A stretch of DNA of 64,000 bases from Sphaerochaeta halotolerans (GTDB taxonomy: Bacteria > Spirochaetota > Spirochaetia > Sphaerochaetales > Sphaerochaetaceae), in contig NZ_QUWK01000004.1 of NCBI RefSeq assembly GCF_003429665.1, positions 1 through 64,000 of the forward strand. The letters run 5' to 3'. Below the pieces are notes generated by a model that had not been told where the DNA came from, made no database searches, and saw nothing but the letters and a program-made list of their open reading frames with translations. A program made the translations under genes and the position numbers. Of this stretch, positions 52,607-61,399 are shown one piece after another. Position 1 is the first letter of the stretch. Each line of letters starts with the position of its first letter.

Positions 52607-53608
52607 TTAGTTGCTTGCTGCCTGTGCAAGTGTGATTGCACTGGTCACCACGATATCCTCAATGGAGCATCCGCGGCTAAGATCGCTGATCGGTTTTGCA
52701 AATCCCTGGAGGATTGGTCCATAAGCTTCAGCTCCTGCAAGACGCTGTACCAGCTTATAGCCGATATTGCCCGCTTGAAGATCAGGGAAAATCAGCGTGT
52801 TTGCATGGCCGGCAACACTGGAGTCAGGAGCCTTGCTCTTTGCAACGCTGGGAACAATGGCTGCATCAAGCTGCAATTCACCATCGATTTGCAGATCAGG
52901 AAGGTTTTCCTTGACAATGTTGGTAGCTTCGACCACCTTGTCAACCAAATCCCCTTTTGCAGAGCCCTTGGTTGAGTAACTGAGCATGGCTACCTTCGCC
53001 TCAGTGTTGAGGAAGGTCTTGCAGGATATGGCGGAAGCTTTAGCAATTTCAGCCAACTGTTCAGCTGTTGGATTGGGGATGGTGGCGCAGTCAGCAAAGA
53101 TAAAGGAGCCATTTGCCCCATATTCACTCTTGTCAGTCGCCATAACGAAACAGGAGGATGCATATTTGATTCCTGGCTTGGTCTTGATGATCTGGAAAGC
53201 GGCAAGCAGTACGTTGCCGGTGGTGTTCTCAGCTCCAGCAACCATTGCATCAGCCTTGCCAAGACGAACCATCATGGCTCCCCAGCGCAGGGGGTCGATG
53301 ATGCTTTGATACGCTTCTTCTTCACTCATGCCTTTGTGCTTGCGAAGTTCATGGTATTCCTTTGCAAAAGCGTCACGATCTTCACTGGAGGATGGATCTA
53401 CAATGGAGATGCCCTCAAGAGAAGTTTTTACTGCTTCTGCAGCTTCTTTGACTGCATCCACTGCACCGACCAGGATAACTGATGTAGCCAGTTTCTCGTC
53501 GACAATTTTCCTTGCGGCTTGGATGGTTCTGCTCTCGGTTCCCTCAGCCAGAACAAGCTTTTTCTGGGCCTCAATTGCTTGGGCCTTCATTTTTTCTGCA
53601 AACGTCAT
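52607..53608 (-). CDS. pta: phosphate acetyltransferase
   Basis: Makes acetyl phosphate from acetyl-CoA for ATP generation in fermentation; 333 residues, the short Pta form. MVRLGKADAMVAGAENTTGNVLLAAFQII near residue 112, ASSCFVMATDKSEYGANGSFIFADCA near 150, and the C-terminal region with LIFPDLQAGNIGYKLVQRLAGAEAYGPILQG near 267-298. ATG 53608 has AAGGAG 7 nt upstream. No ackA is adjacent. Divergent from repeat copy D and tyrA. Confidence 0.94.
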   Translation of the reverse strand: MTFAEKMKAQAIEAQKKLVLAEGTESRTIQAARKIVDEKLATSVILVGAVDAVKEAAEAVKTSLEGISIVDPSSSEDRDAFAKEYHELRKHKGMSEEEAYQSIIDPLRWGAMMVRLGKADAMVAGAENTTGNVLLAAFQIIKTKPGIKYASSCFVMATDKSEYGANGSFIFADCATIPNPTAEQLAEIAKASAISCKTFLNTEAKVAMLSYSTKGSAKGDLVDKVVEATNIVKENLPDLQIDGELQLDAAIVPSVAKSKAPDSSVAGHANTLIFPDLQAGNIGYKLVQRLAGAEAYGPILQGFAKPISDLSRGCSIEDIVVTSAITLAQAASN

Positions 53609-53714
53609 GGTTATGCTCCTTGACAGGTTAGATTAGGTAGCTCCTTTTCAGTGTATCACGTTAGAATATCTTAGAGAAGGCACAACTTAGGCTTGATTGC
53701 GGTACATCCTAGCC

Positions 53715-53830
53715 TCCTCTCTGGAGCGAGTGCCGGGAAAGCAAGGTGAGATGCCCCGTCCCTTGGGGCGGAAAAGGAGGCAACGCCTCCTGAGTCCAAG
53801 GCTTGCCCTGGGGTATTGATACCCTTCATT
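53715..53830 (+). repeat. interspersed multi-hairpin repeat, copy D (5' truncated)
   Basis: Fourth copy, same orientation, lacking about 41 bp at the 5' end: the first hairpin arm and the ATTCCCCAAC start are gone. The rest is nearly identical and ends TTGATACCCTTCATT. It lies between the divergent pta and tyrA genes. Confidence 0.85.
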
Positions 53831-53845
53831 GCTTTCCAGTACAAT
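53816..53845 (+). promoter_or_regulatory. predicted tyrA promoter using the repeat end, leaderless
   Basis: TTGATA (53816-53821) lies in the 3' end of repeat copy D, then 18 nt, TACAAT (53840-53845), 7 nt, ATG at 53853. There is no Shine-Dalgarno before this start. Confidence 0.5.
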
Positions 53846-53852
53846 GCGGTTC

Positions 53853-54602
53853 ATGAAAGAGAGCATGCGTATCGGAGTATATGGAATGGGACGATTTGGT
53901 TCCTTCTGGGCAAAGGAATTAGCTGATCATGGGTTCGAGGTAATCGCCTACAGCAGACGAAATAAAAACGTTCCCCCAGGGGTTCGCCCCGGAACAGAGG
54001 AAGAAGTCCTTACCACTTCAGCCCTGTTTTTCTGTGTCTCAATCAGCTCCTTTAGGGACGTACTTGCACGTACTTCTGGAAGCATCGGGAAGGACACGGT
54101 AGTAATGGACACCTGCTCGGTTAAACTGTATCCGGCCAAAGTCATGCGAGAGTTGCTTCCTTCCTCCGTACAGAGTATTGCAACCCATCCAATGTTTGGT
54201 CCTGACTCGGGAAGGGACGGGGTTTCGGGACTTCCTTTGGTGATCTGTCCGGTCAATTGCAAGCAGGAGATACTCTCCTGGTGGGCTCATGAATTTGCTC
54301 GCTGGGGTCTCGATGTAATACGTATGAGTTGCGACCAGCACGACCGTGAGGCGGCTTGGTCACAAGGGATTACCCACTTTGTAGGGCGAACGCTCTCTGA
54401 ACTTTCCCTTGGCGATACCAAACTGGCGACCAAGGGATATAAGTCTCTCATGAGTGTGGTAGAACAGACTTGCAATGACCCCATACAACTATTCTATGAT
54501 CTGCAACGCTACAATCCGTATGCAAGGGATATGCGCATGGAGCTCAAGGGAGCACTCGATACGGTCATGGATGTCCTGAAAAAGCAGGAGGAATGTGAGT
54601 GA
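53853..54602 (+). CDS. tyrA: prephenate dehydrogenase
   Basis: An NAD(P)-linked dehydrogenase of the TyrA family, 249 residues, step towards tyrosine. The nucleotide site MRIGVYGMGRFGSFWAKEL opens the protein; ALFFCVSISSF near residue 53, MDTCSVKLYPAKVMREL near 88, IATHPMFGPDSG near 109 (the conserved substrate His-Pro) and HDREAAWSQGITHFVGRTL near 165 follow. ATG 53853 fits the predicted promoter; ATG 53865 is an alternative that begins right at MRIG. No chorismate mutase domain is fused. Its stop overlaps the mtaB start (GTGA). Confidence 0.9.
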   Translation: MKESMRIGVYGMGRFGSFWAKELADHGFEVIAYSRRNKNVPPGVRPGTEEEVLTTSALFFCVSISSFRDVLARTSGSIGKDTVVMDTCSVKLYPAKVMRELLPSSVQSIATHPMFGPDSGRDGVSGLPLVICPVNCKQEILSWWAHEFARWGLDVIRMSCDQHDREAAWSQGITHFVGRTLSELSLGDTKLATKGYKSLMSVVEQTCNDPIQLFYDLQRYNPYARDMRMELKGALDTVMDVLKKQEECE

Positions 54603-55918
54603 ATGTGTGTGTATATACCTTGGGATGTCGGCTGAACCAGTGCGAGAGTGAAGCTATTGCCGATTCTTTTTCCAAGGAAGGGTTCACTGTGGTAAGCGAG
54701 GACCAGGGTGCTGATTTGTATATTGTCAATACGTGTACGGTTACCAGCAAGGCAGAGCAGAAAGCGAGAAGGATGATCCGGAAGTTTGCCAAGACTGCTC
54801 CTACCCTTGCAACAGGTTGTTATGCCCAGGTCAATGAAGAGGAACTGAAAGCACTCAGTGACCAGGTCACTGTGGTGCCCTTGGAAAAGAAAGCGCATCT
54901 TCTCCAGCTTGCAAAGCATCTGAAGGCATCCCTGGTTTCTGGCATGAGCATGCGTGAAGGGTGTCTTTCCTTCAGTGATGGAAAGGCTTCTGTCTTTGAC
55001 TATGATGCTGCTTCTTTCTCCTACCATAGTAGAGCATATCTGAAGATTCAGGATGGGTGTGACAATAGCTGTGCGTATTGCCGCGTGCATATTGCACGAG
55101 GCAAGGCAATTAGTCTTGATCCCAATCTTGTCATCGAGCGAGTTTTGGCACTCGAGGAGGCAGGATTCCAGGAGATCATGCTAACCGGTGTGAATCTCAC
55201 CATGTATGACCACCAGAGGGATGGATTGGGTGGATTGCTTGAAACGTTGCTCTCAGTGCTTTCTGCTGATGTCAGGCTTCGTCTCAGTTCGATGGAACCC
55301 GATCACATTGATGAACGTCTGTTGCAAGCCTTGCGGGATTCACGGATGCAACCGCACTTCCACATACCGGTGCAAAGTGGGAGCGACCGGGTTCTGCAGC
55401 TTGTAGATAGACACTATACCATCGGGGAACTAGCAGCAATTCTGGGCCAACTCAAACAGGTGAAGAATGACCCATTCCTGGCGGCCGATATTATTACAGG
55501 TCTTCCTGGGGAGACAGAAGCGGATTTTGAGGAAACGAAGCAGTTCATTCTCAGCCAAGGGTTCTCAATGCTGCATGTCTTTCCCTTCTCACCCCGACCC
55601 GATACCCCGCTTTATCATGCAAAACACCGAGTGCCAGAAAAGATTCGTGATGAGCGGGCCCTTGAACTGAGAAAACTCTCAAAGCAGTTGCACGATACAT
55701 ACAAAATGCGGCAACTGGGTAAAGAGAGTGAGGTAATCCTCCAGAACAGGAAAGGGGGCTATTGGTATGGCTTGAGCGGGAACTATCTGGAAGTGAAAGT
55801 AATTGATGCTCCTCCCTTTGCAAGGGAAGGGATGTTGGTAAAGGGTCGCTTTAGTGACAAGCTACCCAACGTTGGAAAGATGGAGTTCATTTCCTATGAA
55901 ACGGCTATTCACGACTGA
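54599..55918 (+). CDS. mtaB: tRNA t6A37 methylthiotransferase (MiaB-type radical SAM)
   Basis: Converts t6A to ms2t6A at position 37 of tRNA; 439 residues. The MTTase domain starts VYTLGCRLNQCESEA near residue 6, with VNTCTVTSKAEQKARR near 42; the radical SAM motif CDNSCAYCRVHIARG is near 155-169; later HIPVQSGSDRVLQLVDRHYT and LPGETEADFEET; a TRAM-like end. The LGCRLNQxE opening is typical of MtaB. The start is GTG 54599, AGGAGG 6 nt upstream, overlapping tyrA. Confidence 0.93.
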   Translation: MNVCVYTLGCRLNQCESEAIADSFSKEGFTVVSEDQGADLYIVNTCTVTSKAEQKARRMIRKFAKTAPTLATGCYAQVNEEELKALSDQVTVVPLEKKAHLLQLAKHLKASLVSGMSMREGCLSFSDGKASVFDYDAASFSYHSRAYLKIQDGCDNSCAYCRVHIARGKAISLDPNLVIERVLALEEAGFQEIMLTGVNLTMYDHQRDGLGGLLETLLSVLSADVRLRLSSMEPDHIDERLLQALRDSRMQPHFHIPVQSGSDRVLQLVDRHYTIGELAAILGQLKQVKNDPFLAADIITGLPGETEADFEETKQFILSQGFSMLHVFPFSPRPDTPLYHAKHRVPEKIRDERALELRKLSKQLHDTYKMRQLGKESEVILQNRKGGYWYGLSGNYLEVKVIDAPPFAREGMLVKGRFSDKLPNVGKMEFISYETAIHD

Positions 55919-56465
55919 ACGTCTTGATGCATATATCATCTCGAGCTCACTGGCAGGACCCTACCTTGCATATGAGAAGAGAAACCGGGAGTTGTTTCGT
56001 CCCTACTCAATTCCCCAAAAGGAGAGCTACTACACCCTAGGCTCGTTTCAAAATGTCTCGGACCGTCAGTACGCCCTCTATGAAGAACACAGAATGCTTC
56101 CCTTGCTTTTTTTTGCGAAGGATACACGAAAGCATGTCATAGCCCTGGTGAGTTTGAATCAATTGGTATGGGGGCCCTTTCGCTCAGGGAAGCTTAGCTA
56201 TAGTGTGGATGGGGACAAACTGCGCCAAGGATATGGTTCAGAAGCGGTATTGGGTGTCATTGCTTACGCATTTGAACAACTTGGAGTGCATCGTATCGAG
56301 GCACATATTCAGAAGGAAAACAGTGCCAGTCTCGCTTTTGCAGAGCATCTGGGATTCCAAGTTGAGGGGACGGCAAAAGGATATCTGTACAGGGATGGAG
56401 CATGGATAGACCATCTACGTCTGTCCCTGCTTAACGATGAATTGGATATTCGCTCCCTCAGCTAG
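55896..56465 (+). CDS. GNAT family N-acetyltransferase (RimJ/RimL-like)
   Basis: 189 residues. The GNAT core is seen in KLSYSVDGDKLRQGYGSEAVLGVIAYAF near 98-125 (acetyl-CoA pyrophosphate loop RQGYGSEA) and HRIEAHIQKENSASLAFAEHLGFQVEG near 130-155, the RimJ/RimL pattern acting on protein N-termini or small amines; the target is unknown. The start is ATG 55896, 23 bp inside mtaB. It converges with cysE, overlapping by 8 bp. Confidence 0.85.
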   Translation: MKRLFTTERLDAYIISSSLAGPYLAYEKRNRELFRPYSIPQKESYYTLGSFQNVSDRQYALYEEHRMLPLLFFAKDTRKHVIALVSLNQLVWGPFRSGKLSYSVDGDKLRQGYGSEAVLGVIAYAFEQLGVHRIEAHIQKENSASLAFAEHLGFQVEGTAKGYLYRDGAWIDHLRLSLLNDELDIRSLS

Positions 56466-57378
56466 GGCGATTTCTGAGTTCCCTCACTGTAATCTTGGGT
56501 TCCTGGATAGTGACCATTGTATTGGGGGCAACAGACTCCTTGATCCATACGTTGGATCCTATCACTGCATTCTTCCCAATCGTTATATCCCCCAGGATGG
56601 TTGCATTGGAATAGATGGTGACATTGTCCTCAATCGAGGGGTGTCTTTTAGCGCCCCTGATCAAGCTGCCGCAGGCGTCCTTGGGAAAGCTCAATGCCCC
56701 CAGGGTAACTCCTTGGTAGAGCTTTACATTATTGCCAATGACCGTGGTCTCCCCGATTACCACACCAGTGCCGTGGTCGATGAAGAACGAAGCTCCAATC
56801 TCTGCACCGGGGTGGATGTCAATGCCGGTTTCCTTGTGTGCATACTCATTGAACATGCGAGGGATCAAGGGGACATCCATTTTGAACAGTTCATGTGCAA
56901 TACGGTGGATGGTGAGTGTCTTGATGCATGGGTAGGAGAGGATGACCTCCCTGATATTTCTTGCTGCGGGATCGCCATCGAAGGCTGCCTTTGCATCCAT
57001 CTTTAGTTTTATACGAATTTCCGGCAACAATGCACACAGTTGCCCGATCGCAGTATCGGCCTTCTTATGTGCATCACATTCATCAAGAGATGGGTCGTCG
57101 TATCGAAACGCAAGTAACAACTGGCTCTTCAGCTGTGAACATACATCCTGCATCTGTGCTCTCAGGATTTCTTGTAGCCCGAGTTCAGCGCGGTCACGTC
57201 CACAGCGGCCAGGGAACATCAGTTCAAGAAACTCGTTGGAAATTTCTCCGATGGAAAGCATCTGTGGTAGTGGTTTCAAGCCATGAAAATTGGCATCTCC
57301 AGCGACACGGTCGAAGGTCCTGTAGAATGCCTCTATATAGGATGAAGCATCAAATTGTTGGTCTTTGCACTGTTCCAT
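56458..57378 (-). CDS. cysE: serine O-acetyltransferase
   Basis: Makes O-acetylserine, the carbon skeleton of cysteine. 306 residues: an N-terminal helical domain of about 160 residues, then left-handed beta-helix hexapeptides: GIDIHPGAEIGASFFIDHGTGVVIGETTVIG near 180, with the catalytic aspartate and histidine (IDHGTG), and SNATILGDITIGKNAVIGSNVWIKE near 255. The long N-terminal domain fits the SatA/EpsC-like class. ATG 57378 lacks a Shine-Dalgarno but fits a promoter with -10 6 nt upstream; the frame could run on into bioY, which is unlikely. Confidence 0.92.
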   Translation of the reverse strand: MEQCKDQQFDASSYIEAFYRTFDRVAGDANFHGLKPLPQMLSIGEISNEFLELMFPGRCGRDRAELGLQEILRAQMQDVCSQLKSQLLLAFRYDDPSLDECDAHKKADTAIGQLCALLPEIRIKLKMDAKAAFDGDPAARNIREVILSYPCIKTLTIHRIAHELFKMDVPLIPRMFNEYAHKETGIDIHPGAEIGASFFIDHGTGVVIGETTVIGNNVKLYQGVTLGALSFPKDACGSLIRGAKRHPSIEDNVTIYSNATILGDITIGKNAVIGSNVWIKESVAPNTMVTIQEPKITVRELRNRPS

Positions 57379-57384
57379 ACGCCT

Positions 57385-57414
57385 ACCATACGGCTCTTGC
57401 AGACTTTTATGCAA
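57385..57414 (-). promoter_or_regulatory. predicted cysE promoter, leaderless
   Basis: Minus strand: TTGCAT (57409-57414), 18 nt, TATGGT (57385-57390), 6 nt, ATG 57378. The -35 overlaps the last codons of bioY, so cysE can be expressed apart from bioY. Confidence 0.55.
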
Positions 57415-57961
57415 GCACTTGGCCGAGAAACTGATCAATCCTTGTATGCAATGTTCCAGCAAGATGTGTCGCAATAGCCAGTTTTAGCAAGTCTCCAATG
57501 ATAAAGGGGAGCATGCCTGCCTGCAGTGCTACCTTCCAGGAGAGATTCCCAACAAGTTTTAGGTAGGGAACTCCTGCAAGGTAGATTATCATGGTGGCCC
57601 CGAGTCCAAAGATGATGCACAGCAGACGGTACCTCCCTGGATGTTCTTCTTTGTTGCGATACCTACCTGCAAGACCTGCAAGGAATGCAGCAGGAAGCAA
57701 GCCGAAGAGAAACCCTCCCGTGGGGCCTAACAAGATTCCCAGGCCTCCACCACTACTGAATACAGGCAGCCCGATAGCGCCCAACAACAAATAGATTGCC
57801 GTGCTGGCCATCCCCACAGCCGGTCCTCCCAGGAATCCCGCGAGCAGGACAAAGAGCGTCTGCAGTGTGATGGGTACAGGAGGAAGCGGAAACCTGAGAT
57901 AGGCTCCAACGATGATCAAGGCACTAAAGAGAGAGGTGAGCAGTAATCGTCTTTGTTGCAT
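57407..57961 (-). CDS. bioY: biotin transporter BioY
   Basis: The substrate-binding membrane subunit of an ECF-type biotin importer, 184 residues with about six helices. FPLPPVPITLQTLFVLLAGFLGGPAVGMAS near residues 25-55, GLPVFSSGGGLGILLGPTGGFLFGL near 68-92 and the C-terminal IGDLLKLAIATHLAGTL are typical. No ecfA/ecfT is nearby, so it acts alone or with shared subunits. Start ATG 57961 begins at the first helix and lacks a Shine-Dalgarno. Divergent from birA across a palindromic site. Confidence 0.92.
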   Translation of the reverse strand: MQQRRLLLTSLFSALIIVGAYLRFPLPPVPITLQTLFVLLAGFLGGPAVGMASTAIYLLLGAIGLPVFSSGGGLGILLGPTGGFLFGLLPAAFLAGLAGRYRNKEEHPGRYRLLCIIFGLGATMIIYLAGVPYLKLVGNLSWKVALQAGMLPFIIGDLLKLAIATHLAGTLHTRIDQFLGQVLA

Positions 57962-57967
57962 GGGTGG

Positions 57968-58037
57968 AGCATACCACGGCTCGGTTTTAATTGTAAACAG
58001 AAGATAGGTTGACAATTGGGGAGCAGCACACTACCAT
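57968..58037. promoter_or_regulatory. divergent bioY/birA promoters with a BirA-like operator
   Basis: AATTGTAAAC (57989-57998) and GTTGACAATT (58008-58017) form an inverted repeat with one mismatch and a 9-nt spacer; the arms resemble BirA half-sites (TTGTAAAC/GTTTACAA). Each arm carries a -35: TTTACA for bioY (18 nt to TATGCT at 57968-57973) and TTGACA for birA (17 nt to TACCAT at 58032-58037). The -10s end 6 and 7 nt before the two start codons. Confidence 0.65.
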
Positions 58038-58044
58038 CGGTCGC

Positions 58045-59007
58045 ATGAATCATGCACAAACGTTGCTTAAGATACTTTCTGCCAATCGGTCTTGTTATCA
58101 CAGTGGACAACAGCTTGCTGGTGAGATGGGGGTGAGTCGTACGGCTGTTTGGAAAGCCATGGAGACCTTGCGTAACCAAGGCCATAGCATCGAGGGAATT
58201 CCCAATCGGGGATATCGCCTGCTTACTTCCACTCTTCTCTATTCAAAAGAACGTTTGGAATCCCTGTTGCCATCCTGGGAACTCCATCTGTTTGATTCAA
58301 TCGATTCAACCAACCGGTATGCAAAGTCTCTGGAATCCAAGAAAGCCCTGGTGCTTGCGTGTCATCAGAGCGAGGGGAGGGGAAGGCTCTCAAGGAGTTT
58401 TTACAGCCCACAGGGAGGCCTGTATCTCAGTCTGTTGTTCCCTGCTACCTTCCCCCTCTCTGATGCTTCTCTGATCACCAGTGCTGCTGCGGTAGCTGTC
58501 AGCGAAGCAATCGAGGAGAAGTGTGGAAAATATTGCAGAATCAAATGGGTAAACGACCTGTTTTATGAGAACCGAAAAGTCTGTGGTATCCTTACAGAAG
58601 GTGTGTTGGGCGTGGAAAGTGGTCGCCTTACTGCAGTGGTTGTCGGTATCGGTCTCAATCTTTTCACCAAGCGGGAATCATTCCAAGGTTCGCTCAAGAC
58701 AATTGCCACCTCGCTCTACGATGGACAGGACTCCCTTCCTTCTGATTTCTCTGTGGATGACCTTGTAGCGTGTATCGTACAAACGTTGGAAGCTTCTCTG
58801 GATACCTTGGGGGAGCGTTCCTTCCTTGCTGCCTACAGAGAAAGGTCCCTTGTGCTCGGTCATGAGGTACGTGTACTCTCTGGTGCTGCTGAGTATGTGG
58901 CAAAAGCAGTTGCAATCGATGATGAAGCCCATCTGGTGGTTGAGGATGCCTTTGGGCATCAGAGGGTTCTCTCCAGTGGGGAAGTCAGTATCCACCTTGA
59001 AGTCTGA
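58045..59007 (+). CDS. birA: bifunctional biotin ligase / repressor
   Basis: Attaches biotin to carrier proteins and represses biotin genes. 320 residues: N-terminal winged helix (LAGEMGVSRTAVWKAMETLRNQG near 22-44), catalytic domain with FDSIDSTNRYAKSL near 83, HQSEGRGRLSRSFYSPQGGLYLS near 105 (the biotinyl-5'-AMP loop GRGR), IKWVNDLFYENRKVCGILTE near 163 (KWPND-like, here KWVND) and GIGLNL near 197, then a small C-terminal SH3-like domain. The DNA-binding domain makes it a class II BirA and predicts control of the palindrome between it and bioY. ATG 58045 has no Shine-Dalgarno. Confidence 0.94.
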   Translation: MNHAQTLLKILSANRSCYHSGQQLAGEMGVSRTAVWKAMETLRNQGHSIEGIPNRGYRLLTSTLLYSKERLESLLPSWELHLFDSIDSTNRYAKSLESKKALVLACHQSEGRGRLSRSFYSPQGGLYLSLLFPATFPLSDASLITSAAAVAVSEAIEEKCGKYCRIKWVNDLFYENRKVCGILTEGVLGVESGRLTAVVVGIGLNLFTKRESFQGSLKTIATSLYDGQDSLPSDFSVDDLVACIVQTLEASLDTLGERSFLAAYRERSLVLGHEVRVLSGAAEYVAKAVAIDDEAHLVVEDAFGHQRVLSSGEVSIHLEV

Positions 59008-59026
59008 CTTTGGTTTGTTGTATAGT
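58997..59026 (+). promoter_or_regulatory. predicted argS promoter
   Basis: TTGAAG at 58997-59002, 18 nt, TATAGT at 59021-59026. It overlaps the end of birA. The leader to ATG 59050 is about 17 nt and has AAGGA. Confidence 0.6.
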
Positions 59027-59049
59027 CATGAGCTACAAGGAATGAAATA

Positions 59050-60816
59050 ATGCTAGAAGCGGTACGTGAAACTTGGAAGAATCTTATAGAACAGCAATTG
59101 CACCTCTATGCTACAGAGGTGTTGGGAGATGTGCCCGAGTTGCCAGCCTTGGCAGTACAGAGCCCTCCGAAACCTGAGCTTGGCGATCTTGCTTTCCCTC
59201 TCTTTGCCTATGCAAAGGTATTGCGGACAGCTCCTCCCAAGCTGGCATCTGAACTCAAAACCCGAATTGAAAAGCTTGATGATCGTCCCTCTGGAGAGAT
59301 TCTCTTGAGTGGTCCCTACTTGAATGTCCGTATCGACATGGGGGGTGTTGCAACTGCTCTCTCTTCTCGTATCGCACAAGAGAAGGAGCACTATGGCAGC
59401 AGTGATGCGCTCAAGGGCAAGAAGGTCACCATTGAATTCAGCTGTCCCAATACCAACAAGCCCCTTCATCTGGGGCATATGCGCAATGACAGTCTTGGAG
59501 AAAGTGTAGCAGCCATCCTGAAAGCCAATGGTGCTGAGGTTCGTAAGGTAAATCTCATCAATAATCGTGGGGTACATATCTGCAAGTCAATGCTTGCATA
59601 CCAAAAGTTTGGGAACGGAGAAACCCCCGAGTCCAGCGGGATAAAGGGTGACCATCTGGTCGGCAAGTACTATGTCAAGTTTGCCGATTGGGCAAAAGAG
59701 GACCCCACCGCTGAGCAACAAGCCCAGGAGATGTTGCAGAAGTGGGAGAGGGGAGACCAGGAGGTGATGGCGCTTTGGGAGAAGATGAACGGATGGACAC
59801 TCCAAGGCCTTGCTGAAAGCTATGAGAAGATGGGAATCAGTTTTGATGCCTATTACTATGAGTCTGAGACGTACAAATACGGTAAGGATGAGATTCTCAA
59901 GGGACTTGAGAAAGGAGTCTTCTACCAGGAAGAGGATGGGTCGGTCTGGGTGGATCTTGAACCGATCAAGCTGGATAAAAAGGTCCTCCTCAGAAAGGAC
60001 GGAACCAGCTTGTACATGACCCAGGATGTGGGCACAGCAATCATGCGTCACAAGGATTGGCCCTTTGATTCCTTGATCTACGTTGTGGCCAGTGAGCAAC
60101 GATACCACTTCATGGTGCTCTTTTATGTGTTGCAGCTACTGGGGTACTCCTGGGCAGATGACTTGCGCCACCTTTCCTACGGAATGGTGAACCTACCCGA
60201 CGGAAAGATGAAAAGCCGTGAGGGAACAGTCGTTGATGCTGATGAGCTGGTGGATACCCTCACCTCGCTTGCACGCAACGAGATTCGTGCGAAAGAGCGT
60301 GAGGAACTTGTTGATGATGTGGAAAAGACCAGCAGTGCCATTGCCCTCGGTGCATTGAACTACTACCTGCTGCAAGTTTCCCCGACCAAGGATATGATTT
60401 TCAATCCGGCCGAATCGATCTCCTTCAACGGCAATACCGGTCCCTACCTTCAGTATATGGGAGCAAGAATCTCCAGCATGCTCAGGAAGTACCAGGATGA
60501 TGAATATGCCGATTGTCATGCAATGGAATTCGACGGCAGTTTGTTGACCCTTCCTGACGAGCGGGAACTTATCAAACAGCTTGCGCGCTATGGGGAGGTG
60601 GTTGAGAGGGCAGGTAGTGCCTATGATCCTTCGGTTGTCTGCAGTTATCTCTATGACATCTCGAAGCTTTTCAGTCGTTGGTATCACGACAATCCAGTTT
60701 TAAAGGCTTCCTCAAGGCCCTTGGTTCGTTCCCGTATTGAGCTGGTAAGCATGGTCTTGCAGGTAATCAAGAACGCATTCAGCCTAATTGGGGTTCCCTT
60801 CCTCTCCTCCATGTGA
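59050..60816 (+). CDS. argS: arginyl-tRNA synthetase
   Basis: Charges tRNA(Arg). 588 residues, normal class I ArgRS. The N-terminal additional domain is followed by FSCPNTNKPLHLGHMRNDSLGES near 139 (HIGH-like HLGH), the catalytic insert with YKYGKDEILKGLEKG near 275, MVNLPDGKMKSREGT near 380 (KMSK-like KMKSR) and a helical anticodon-binding domain ending in IKNAFSLIGV. Start ATG 59050, AAGGA 9 nt upstream. Confidence 0.95.
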   Translation: MLEAVRETWKNLIEQQLHLYATEVLGDVPELPALAVQSPPKPELGDLAFPLFAYAKVLRTAPPKLASELKTRIEKLDDRPSGEILLSGPYLNVRIDMGGVATALSSRIAQEKEHYGSSDALKGKKVTIEFSCPNTNKPLHLGHMRNDSLGESVAAILKANGAEVRKVNLINNRGVHICKSMLAYQKFGNGETPESSGIKGDHLVGKYYVKFADWAKEDPTAEQQAQEMLQKWERGDQEVMALWEKMNGWTLQGLAESYEKMGISFDAYYYESETYKYGKDEILKGLEKGVFYQEEDGSVWVDLEPIKLDKKVLLRKDGTSLYMTQDVGTAIMRHKDWPFDSLIYVVASEQRYHFMVLFYVLQLLGYSWADDLRHLSYGMVNLPDGKMKSREGTVVDADELVDTLTSLARNEIRAKEREELVDDVEKTSSAIALGALNYYLLQVSPTKDMIFNPAESISFNGNTGPYLQYMGARISSMLRKYQDDEYADCHAMEFDGSLLTLPDERELIKQLARYGEVVERAGSAYDPSVVCSYLYDISKLFSRWYHDNPVLKASSRPLVRSRIELVSMVLQVIKNAFSLIGVPFLSSM

Positions 60817-60818
60817 TG

Positions 60819-61394
60819 TCACTGTATGCTGTAGAGTGAGCAGAAACGGTTGATGAATCGCTCTTCTTCCCATTCGATGTCAGGATCGTCGTCCAGAAGT
60901 ATCCTGTAAAGGAAACGCTGGACGACGCTGCTGAAACTCTGGATTGCAAGATCCAAATCCTCTATATCCAAGCGACCACTGTTGCTCAGGCTCTCCAAGA
61001 GAATGCTGCTCTGGCCGATGAGCATCTCGTCCAGTGTCCGTTTGATGCTTGCGGCTTCCTTGTGGGTAAGCGCTTCACTCTCTATGATACGGTAGAAGGA
61101 CCGCATTACCTCATCTTCATACATATGGTGCCAGTGTGCCATGGCCCTATTCAGCACCTCGCTCGCACTCCCGTCCAGACTGATGGTACCTTTCTGTTTG
61201 TAGGCGAGTGTATTGCAGTAGGAAAAGAGTTCGGAAACCAATGCCTCCCTACTCTGGAAATGGTGGAAGATTGCAGCCTTGCTGATGTTGTTCTGCTTTG
61301 CAAGCAAGCTGAGAGAGACTGCATCCAAGCCTAACTGAGACCCCAGGTTTAAGAGGGATAAGATAAGTTGTTGTTTCATAGTAGTAGTATGCAT
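60819..61394 (-). CDS. TetR family transcriptional regulator
   Basis: 191 residues with an N-terminal helix-turn-helix (LLAKQNNISKAAIFHHFQSREALVSELF near residues 25-52) and an all-helical ligand domain. The effector is unknown; no transporter or enzyme target is adjacent, argS and rplU being housekeeping. ATG 61394 (MHTTTMKQQ) is placed 5 nt from a -10; ATG 61379 is an alternative. A palindrome in its promoter suggests autoregulation. Confidence 0.85.
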   Translation of the reverse strand: MHTTTMKQQLILSLLNLGSQLGLDAVSLSLLAKQNNISKAAIFHHFQSREALVSELFSYCNTLAYKQKGTISLDGSASEVLNRAMAHWHHMYEDEVMRSFYRIIESEALTHKEAASIKRTLDEMLIGQSSILLESLSNSGRLDIEDLDLAIQSFSSVVQRFLYRILLDDDPDIEWEEERFINRFCSLYSIQ

Positions 61395-61399
61395 ACTGA

